DNA of 64,000 nucleotides from Ganoderma boninense (taxonomy: Eukaryota; Basidiomycota; Agaricomycetes; Polyporales; Polyporaceae), in contig CM035307.1 in assembly GCA_002900995.3 (NCBI GenBank), positions 1-64,000 on the forward strand, in the 5' to 3' direction. The notes beneath the pieces are model-generated. The model made no database searches and was not told the origin of the DNA. It saw only the letters and a program-made list of their open reading frames with translations. Of this stretch, positions 56,669 to 64,000 are shown in pieces. Made by a program: the position numbers and the translations under genes. Numbering within the stretch: the first letter of the stretch is position 1; every line of letters starts with the position of its first letter.

Positions 56669-58292
56669 AGACAGAAGAGGGCATGGGCGCTTCTCTCGCG
56701 CGACTCTTGCTCTCCCCCCGCATCTCTCAGGATCTCGCCACCGATCGAAAAGTGCCCTCCCACCGCCACCACAGTGCCCACGTTCAGACGATGGTATGCT
56801 GGACTGCTACCCGTCCCCCAAGAGTCCCTTTTTGACCCCCGTAGTCACAGTATTCGCCTCTCGCTCACACTACTCGCCTCTTGCCCGACGCCAGGAGCGA
56901 TCCATCGATCCTTCCCGCAGACCGAGCTCTCACCGGCATGCCGCAGCTGCACCCACTCTCATAACATTCGACGCTAGCTGCAATGGCCAAGTCCTCACCT
57001 CACTCGGGAAACTGGCGTCCTTCAAGCCCCGACAACGGGAGCGTTTTGGTTCCCGAGGCCATGAAGTGCAGGATATAGTTTTTCGATCGTCGGTCAGCGA
57101 CGACCTTCCCTCAAGACCCTCCACCCCGCCCCACGGCATCCACGAGCTCTCACGCCATATCTGTCTGCCAGCAGACCTAGTGTTCCTGCCTCGGCCCCGT
57201 GGAAAATGCTGAGGGAAGTTCGTCGCCCGCATGAGTCGTTCTCTTACTCGCTTCTGGAGCAGGTACTAACCAGGACGCTCCTTAGCTTTACGCAGAAATC
57301 AGGATCCAGATCCCTCAAGTCCTTTGAGCACTGAGGACATTGACGGACACAGGTGCGCGATGACGAGAGCTCCTCCGCCTGCTTTGCTTTCATCGACCCA
57401 CAGTCTGCCTAACACTCCCAGTCGCGTTCCTGGTACTCTGCCTCCGGATCTTCGCAGCCATATGAAAGGACAATTCGGACCGTGACGAGCTCGCGCGCGA
57501 CCTGGAAATGATTGTCGTAGACCATGTCGGCGCCTCAAAACACTCAGGTAGGTGCCTCTCCGATCTGTGTATTGATCATCGGCCTGACCTTACATTCGCC
57601 CTTCGTCTGCTGTGGCCCATGACAGCTGTTCTCCCTGCACAACGAGCATATAGCGCTCTGTTCTTCACTATGACACTCACTCCCTGCGCCCTAGTGCCAA
57701 ACATGGGCACAAAACCTTCATCGCTCGAACTGTTCGCAACCAGGTAAGCCCATCGCATCTGTGCATTTCCAGGTCACTGACTATATGTCGTCTTCTATAC
57801 GCAGATCTGTACTGTCTTTCTACCGAATCCCCGAGGCGTTGAGGTTGTCCCGGGCCGCATCCCTGCGCACTTGTCCCCGCTCAGGTATGTGCTGGTGGAG
57901 TGGCGAGCGGACTCAACCTCAAACTTCGGCTTAGCCACGCTCATTGACATTCTTGGCGTGTGCGAAAAGCCATCCTCACCCGCACAATGCCCGACCGCGC
58001 GCGACGCGCCTCCCATCTTTCGCCACATCTTCCGCCACGTCCAACGTACACCGACGGCCAAGCAAGTGTCGGACGGGCTGAAGTCGCCCGGGCGCGGCAA
58101 GGCTGCTGCTATGGGAAGGAGGCTGGAGGTGGCAGGACCGGGGATGTAGGAGCGGTACAGTGGAGGGCGAGTTCGGGGCGTGGATGGACGAGCTAAGGAA
58201 GGTGCTGGGGAGCCGGACGGGCGGATCGTCGCGCAGATGGGTCCATCCTGGGGAGCGCGCCGTGTTCGGTACTCGATGGGGGTGAGGAGCGC
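56669..58292 (-). repeat. Inverted repeat C' (right arm)
   Basis: Inverted partner of 50434-52051. The loop between the two arms holds CC-3, CC-4 and ZK-2 only. Confidence 0.9.
57508..58149 (+). CDS. Family X gene, arm C'
   Basis: Same exons as the copy at 50572-51215: MIVVDHVGASKHS (or, in another frame, MSAPQNTQ from ATG 57525), VLPAQRAYSALFFTM with an extra TPCAL tract, SVLSFYRIPEALRLSRAASL, then YVLVEWRADSTSNFGLATLI to the stop at 58147. The VLSFYRIP exon is the part shared with the distant copy near 7.5 kb, which supports that frame. No function can be assigned. Confidence 0.4.
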
Positions 58293-58677
58293 GATATGTG
58301 GACAGGGAGAACATACGCATTGTACGGGCAGGTGCCGTTTTTGTGTGGGCGTTGTGGCCAACGTGCATCCAGATTGCAAGTAACAGTGCTGCTGTGCGCA
58401 ACCTCGAAGAGAGATTTGGCTGTTCAGCTGTCGCTGGAATGCTGTTTCTGCAAGTTCAAGGATCCGACTTCTCTCGCGACTGGCTGAACTATTAAGTCAG
58501 CCATATGGATTATAGGGATATCGCCCTCCGGCCGTCGTGCACCCCTCCCCCCAGCAATGGAACTAGAGAGTCTGAGCTGAAATGAGTATAAACATAAAGC
58601 TTCAAGACTGTAGCTCCAGATATAAGGGGATCATGTACGCAAAGCTGAGTTCCGAGCGACGTCTACGACACTATCTT

Positions 58678-60197
58678 ATATCTCAGAAAGGTTTAATGTA
58701 CTAGTGTATTAGGCAATAACATGGTGCTATTATGTTCACACTAGCATCAATAATCAACAGTTATAATCATTAGAAAACTTTCAATTGATAAACTAGTGCA
58801 TGGTCAAAGCTATGAGACACTAGTGTCCACCCAGCCAATATTATGTTTTTCATTGAACAGTGTATTATATAGAACAACATTCATTAGACACTATAATATA
58901 GAGGCAATAGTCAACAACATTTATCAAATGCTCTATAAAATCTATAGTAAACATATAAAACACTACTATTAATAGTCAATAAATTTCATTAGAAACTTCA
59001 GTACATCAATATTCAACATCCATTAGACACTATTATGCTGAGAGTCAACAACATTTATGAGACATTTCAGGATTCAACAACTATAATTCACTTTTATAGA
59101 TCAATAGTCAACACCATTCATTGAATACAAATACTCAACTACTACAATGCTCAGTAAATAGTCCACATAGTCAACAACTATAATCCACTACCACTAATTG
59201 TCAACAATGAGGGTCAATTATATTCTTAGCTTTCATGAACATTGTCATACTACTTAATAGTCAATGACAGGTTCTATTCAAGTAAAATCCAAGTAACATC
59301 AGGTTTCTATTCAAGGAAAATCAGGTTTGTATTACAGTAAGATCAATGCCATCAGCTCTCTCTATTCAAGTAAGGTCAAAGTAAAATCAGGCTATTAAAT
59401 TGAACTTGAGCATACCTAGATATTAGCTTACCCTGTCTAGGATATTTATACAAGAAAGATAACTAAAAGTCATTATAGATACTGTCAGATCTATGCTGGC
59501 TCTTACTCAGTCTTCTATAACAGTAAGCTATAATATAAATTTTATTACAGATTCTAGAATCTATTGAAATAGAGACAAACTTATTTAGAACTTGTTGAGA
59601 TCTTACTTAAATGATCACTTTATATTATTACAAAGGCTGTTAATCTCTGATAGAATTATATGCAAGTAAGGTAGGGGAATCAACAAAGGTATTGATTATA
59701 ATCAAAGCTTGAGTAACTTTGTTGAATAGTGTGAAAAGCTATGCTTGATTTGACAAATAAATTACTTGTATCACATTATAGATGTGGTCTTGGCTCAAGT
59801 CAAAGATTTTTGTCAAGAAGCTAGTAACAATGTTGTCACTGAAGGTGTTTTGATATTATTGTAACCATATATATAATGATCTAGAAAGACCTTGGTAGAT
59901 CCTATTTAAAATTGTCTTACAAAAAGGTCTAGGAACTGCTGAAGACAATTGCAATGCTTTAACCTGAGATGTTATGTTGATTTGTACTCGAAAAGAACAA
60001 AGGTGTATTCTCAGACACATCACTGATTAGTTAAGAGAGACAGGCATGAACTAGAAGAGAACTTACTTTGATTTGAGCCCCAGTGATCTTCTTAGTAATT
60101 TCAGTAAATCAAGCTTGATTAGATTTGATCAGTAATCATGATAAGATCTAGGTCAGTTCTACGGTTTTATCGACATTTGCCCACGGTGCAGCACGCC
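58678..60197 (-). repeat. AT-rich, CpG-free block D' (right copy, empty Harbinger site)
   Basis: Reverse complement of 5282-6785 plus the 9-15 bp left of the Harbinger element. It has the same near-absence of CpG. At 60171-60184 (CGACATTTGCCCAC) it preserves the unoccupied insertion site with a single copy of the target trinucleotide. It lacks the second hairpin arm seen on the left. Confidence 0.88.
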
Positions 60198-61329
60198 CGC
60201 ACTGTTCGAGAGAACATCAAAAGTCTATTTCCCCGCCCAGAGAAGAGCGCATATTGGAAATTAGAATAAGCACCAGCTGACCGCAAGTGCTAGATCTGCA
60301 CCGTATAATTTGACTAGATTGATGTGCGATGTCTAAGACTGAGACTTGTGAAAGAAATGAGGAGGTACAGTAGTACTTATTGACCTGGTCCTGGTCGGTG
60401 TCGGCCTTTGCTGCTTGAGGGGAGGACCCGGAAGAAAACGGGGGTGGTTTAGACCACATCGGGGCTGCCGGTGTCCGGCCCGCGAAACTGTGCAGTCCGG
60501 CTTTCTCCGGTGCCAGCCCCCATCGTCAGATCGGCGTCGACGGAGCTCCCGCTCCGACCGACTATGTCACTATACAGATTTTCTGGCCATCTGAACGGCA
60601 ATCCAGTGGAAGCGAAAACATGGTTAGTCTCACCGTCTGCTCTCAGAGTGTCCGTATGATATCAATGATAGGCGGAGGTACGATTCTAGGTCTGTAGGAA
60701 TGGGCGTCGACGCCTTGATCAGCAAACGTTGTGGCTGATCTGCGGCTTGCAACTGATTCAGATATACTTATACGAGCTGTGTGCAACGTATCCTACTGGT
60801 ATTGACAGCGGGTGAGTTCGTACTCCTTCCGGTTGTACTGCGTAATTTTCTGATGAACGACATGACTTGTTTAAAGACCTGAGTATTTCCTGTCACCGTT
60901 GGGAAGTGCCAAGACATGCTGGAAGTAACTGGCGTCTTCCAAACTCAAAATCTGTGTCGGTGGGACCCATCCATTGGTGTATATCTCACGGAGTTGGAGG
61001 CGTGGATAGCTGTCTTGAAGCACATGGCCGGTTTGCATGACATCCACCCGCCAAAACGCTTCTCTGCAAGTCATGCGCGTCGTTCACGTTCGAGAGTTCA
61101 GTTCGCTCTGCGACTTCATCGCGATTGCGTCGGCGCCGACACGAATTTCGTGTATACTTCCCGCACCGGTAGGCCGAGAGATCCTCACGTCCGTGCATGT
61201 CAGCTCACATGCATTCAGTTAGGGGAAAATACGGCCGACGACGACGACTTAAAGACTAGGCTTCTGCGTTCCAGATCGTGGCGAGAGCCAACCCTCCAGT
61301 GGCCCACCCCCCAGCGAAAACAAATCGTC
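60198..61329. other. No clear gene; upstream of the oxidase
   Basis: Open frames on both strands without recognisable domains. The region directly before 61330 presumably contained the oxidase promoter. Confidence 0.4.
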
Positions 61330-63190
61330 ATGAAGTGGTCATCTCTCCCTTTTCTCTCTCTACTCGCCGCCCTATCCAGGGCTGCGCCTTCTGCACCTAG
61401 GTGGTCCTTCAGCCTCAAGAACACGACGTCGGGGATAGTCGCTCTAGAGTCCATCGTGGTCTCGCCTACCCTTGTCGTCTTCTTCGACCGCGCGTCCAAC
61501 GACCCTCTGCAGATCAACGACCACTCAGCGTGGGGTGCGCTTTGGAATCTCGAGACAGAAACGGTGACGCCGCTTGACCTCCTGACTAACTCGTTTTGTG
61601 CGAGTGGTGCTCTGCTCAGTAACGGTACCATGGTACGTACTCTGTTCCCCAAAGCACCTTGCGCGCCTTATCGACAATCCCGCATAGGTCAGTGTCGGTG
61701 GAGATCCCAATGGCTTCGCGTAGGGAACCCAGGTATTCAGCCTGGACAGCAGGCTATCCGCCTCTTCGAGCCTTGTGCATCGCCCACTGGGGTGGGATGC
61801 ACCGTTTTCGAGGATCCAGTCAACCTTCATCTCTCTCGAGAAGCGTTGGTACCCATCGACAGCGCGCATTTTTTCGACGGCAGTCTCCTGATTGCTGGCG
61901 TATGCACGAAGACACTGGTTTCTACAACACTGATCCCGCCCTGAGCTTCGAGTTCTTCCCACCAAAGGACACCGCCCCACGGCCGTCCGAGTTCTTAAAA
62001 CGAAGCCTTCCTGCTAACCTGTTCCCCGCGGTATGTCCCGTCTCTCTCCCATACTATCGCTCGAAGTGCACCGACGCTCCCTTCCGATAGCGTTTTCGCT
62101 CTGCCGGATGGGAAAGGTCTTCATGGTGGCGAACAACCAGTCGATCATCTACGATGTCGAGGCCAATACCGAGACAATACTCCGGACATCCCGAACAAAC
62201 GTCCGCGTGACGAACCCGATCGACGGTTCCGCAATCCTGCTGCCTTATCCCCTCCCCACTTTATCCCCGAGGTGTAGTGTGTGGCGGCACGGCTGTCGAT
62301 CCCGCGATCCAGCCGCCAAACCTCTCGTCGCAGTTCCCGCCACCTCCCAGTGCTTCCCGCATCACGCTTACACCGGAGGGAATCGCGAAGGGCTGGGAAG
62401 TCGAGCACATGCTCGAGGGCCGCACCATGCCGGAGCTCGTCCACCTCCCCAACGGCCAGGTGCTCATCGCGAACGGCGCGCGCACTGGCTTCGCGGCGAT
62501 CGCGCAGGTTCCTGACGCAATCGGGGGCTCGAACTCTGACCATGCCGTCCTCACACCCTCGCTCTATACGCCGTCGCTCCCACTCGGGCAGCGCATCAGC
62601 AACAAGGGCCTGCCAACGACAGATATCGCGCGCGTGTACCACTCGAGCATCACGCTGACGCCCCAGGGCAACTTCCTGATCGCGGGGAGTAACCCTAACG
62701 GGAACTTCACCGCGCCGGCGGCTGGGATCAAGTTCGCGAGCGAGCTCCGCGTCGAGACGCTGGACCCTCCTTTCATGTTCGTCGACCGTCCGAAGATCCT
62801 GAGCGCGCCCGCGAAGGTACCCTTCAACAGTCGCGTGACTGTCCCCATCTCGGTCCCTCCTGCGTTGCGCCGCCGCAATGCCAAAGTACAGAGTACGTCT
62901 CTATCTCAAGTCTTCGTCGCACCTGCGAAGCTGACTAGAATTTGCACTCTTGTACAGTCTCCTTGATGGATCTGGGCTTCTCGAGCCATGCGTTCCACTC
63001 CAGCGCCCGCCTGGTCTTCATGGAGGGCAGCATCTCGCCCGATGGCAAGTCGCTCACATTCTTCACCCCGCCGAGCGGGCGCGTGTACCCTCCCGGTCCA
63101 GCGACGATCTTCCTGACCATCGATGATGTCTCGAGCGAGGGCGCATGGGTCATCGTTGGCAGCGGTAACCCTCCCCCCACTCTCGAATGA
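61330..63190 (+). pseudogene. Glyoxal oxidase (copper radical oxidase, AA5_1), frameshifted
   Basis: The order of blocks follows white-rot glyoxal oxidase: signal peptide [54 protein letters not shown] with the cross-link Cys; [86 protein letters not shown] (Tyr and His ligands); [17 protein letters not shown] (His ligand); end GNPPPTLE. Such enzymes oxidise aldehydes to make extracellular H2O2 for lignin peroxidases. The 5' half contains about seven small indels relative to the family (61720, 61836, 61869-61874, 61900, 62112, 62245, 62273), one giving a TAG at 61721. The segment with the RWYPS tyrosine is out of frame. The 3' half from about 62280 is intact. Pseudogene or clustered base-calling errors. 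Confidence 0.88.
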
Positions 63191-63612
63191 GCATACACGG
63201 GACTGCTCGGGTACGGTGGTCTAACCTTTGAGGGAAACGGGGTTCTTTTAGGATATCGTTCAGGAGTTTGAATTTGCGTTTAATTTGAAGGAGGGTGGAC
63301 TGTAGGATGGTACTTGTAGGTGTGCACACATTGAAGTCCAGATTCTCTGCGAGATTCGCTGCTCAGAGGGCCGACATGTGTGCTCTGAGTTGACCGGCAC
63401 ATAGGCAGAATGCATGCATACGAGGGCAAGGAATTAATCGAATACCTGAAGGACGAATTGGCTGCGGTAGTAAGGAGCAGACGAAACTCAAGCGAGCACG
63501 AGCTCATAATTGCTCCGCCGCGGTTCTCTCCCCGCCTCTTATCAATCACATACATTCAACAAAGCATTGTAGACAACCAGGCTCTCTCACTTCTATGTCA
63601 AGTGCACTTACG
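63191..63612. other. Convergent intergenic region
   Basis: Lies between the oxidase 3' end and the terpene synthase 3' end. No gene recognised. Confidence 0.45.
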
Positions 63613-63990
63613 TCAGGCTGCCTTCAAGTCCTCGAACAGCAGCACTTTAACGTTCTCCCGCCGCAGCTCCGGGTCCATCTCCCGCTTGGCAAGGAGAGGC
63701 GTCCTGCCCGATCTGCGAACCTCGGCCCCATTCTTCCCGAAGTACCTCTCCGACTCAAATCTCCACAAATCGTTCCCGCGCGGCCACGCAGCCATGCCAG
63801 CCACATACTCTTGCAGCGCCGCATCGACTGCAGGATTGAAAGAGGGCAGGCGTGTCAGGGCGTCGAGAAAACGCGCCTGAACCGTCTTGTGGTATTTGGC
63901 AACCCACTCTGCGGCATGATACAGGTCGAGATCGAACTGGTGCATCACGACGGAGAGGATGTTCCAGTTCTCGTAACATGATGCTTGTTC
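63613..63990 (-). CDS. Sesquiterpene synthase, C-terminal part (runs off the window)
   Basis: The last exon on - reads EQASCYENWNILSVVMHQFD, AAEWVAKYHKTVQARFLDAL, LPSFNPAVDAALQEYVAGMA, WPRGNDLWRFESERYFGKNG and ends LLFEDLKAA (stop 63613). The order EQA, NI-x2-VVM, WxRGNDxWxFESERYF matches basidiomycete class I sesquiterpene synthases of the Cop/Omp type. The metal-binding DDxxD and most of the NSE motif lie in exons beyond 64000; an acceptor (CTACAACAG) is visible at 63992-64000. The product probably cyclises farnesyl diphosphate; the specific terpene cannot be told from this part. Confidence 0.85.
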   Translation of the reverse strand, partial: EQASCYENWNILSVVMHQFDLDLYHAAEWVAKYHKTVQARFLDALTRLPSFNPAVDAALQEYVAGMAAWPRGNDLWRFESERYFGKNGAEVRRSGRTPLLAKREMDPELRRENVKVLLFEDLKAA

Positions 63991-64000
63991 TCTGTTGTAG

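Noticed and set aside
7765..58292. All inverted repeats as assembly artefacts
   Set aside because: Arms differ by substitutions, indels, a tandem-unit count, a Harbinger insertion and a hairpin, and their ends join different unique sequences. Haplotype misjoins are still possible and need long reads.
60916..61944. 342-aa ORF starting 400 bp upstream of the oxidase ATG
   Set aside because: The true start is the signal-peptide methionine at 61330. The upstream part has no similarity to the family and the downstream part crosses an intron and frameshifts.

Overview
The window looks like nuclear DNA of a wood-decay-type Agaricomycete (Basidiomycota). Genes carry many 50-65 nt GT-AG introns. There is a copper radical (glyoxal) oxidase sequence very close to the white-rot type, a basidiomycete-style sesquiterpene synthase, an FHA/Ser-Thr kinase, and two DNA transposons of kinds common in mushrooms. 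No rRNA, tRNA or CRISPR was recognised.

Layout. 1-1014: no supportable gene. 1024-5281: a complete PIF/Harbinger transposon (transposase and MYB-like partner, convergent) with a 3-bp AAT target duplication. 5282-7370: an AT-rich, almost CpG-free block with a large hairpin. 7380-9627: a degenerate gene (family X) divergent from a RING/coiled-coil gene. 9757-15484: a CACTA-like transposase gene with an intact six-exon frame and a convergent accessory gene. 15.5-20.9 kb: WD40-like gene, FHA kinase, relic of an Akr1-type ankyrin/DHHC gene. 21.1-56.5 kb: a cluster of lineage-specific paralogues. 58.7-60.2 kb: inverted second copy of the AT-rich block. 61.3-63.2 kb: frameshifted glyoxal oxidase. 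63.6 kb to the end: 3' end of a sesquiterpene synthase.

The 21-56 kb cluster is the most unusual part. By hand-splicing I recognise (i) six paralogues of an all-helical/coiled-coil family with the same six-exon structure (called CC here); (ii) four paralogues, one duplicated, of a small beta-rich family ending in an F-x(n)-FW helix (called PHL, PH-like by eye only); (iii) two CxxC/coiled-coil genes with a shared basic C-terminus (called ZK); (iv) two RING/coiled-coil genes, one duplicated. None matches a family I can name. CC and PHL genes tend to be neighbours.

This cluster is threaded through four inverted repeats ordered D-A-A'-B-B'-C-C'-D'. A/A' is 7765-9627 and 28637-30501. B/B' is 32240-37040 and 44375-48955. 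C/C' is 50434-52051 and 56669-58292. The AT-rich pair D/D' encloses everything. I saw no long direct repeat apart from a local 215-bp tandem array. Recombination between arms would invert the loops without losing genes. I infer a rapidly evolving, inversion-prone gene island; its function cannot be read from the sequence.
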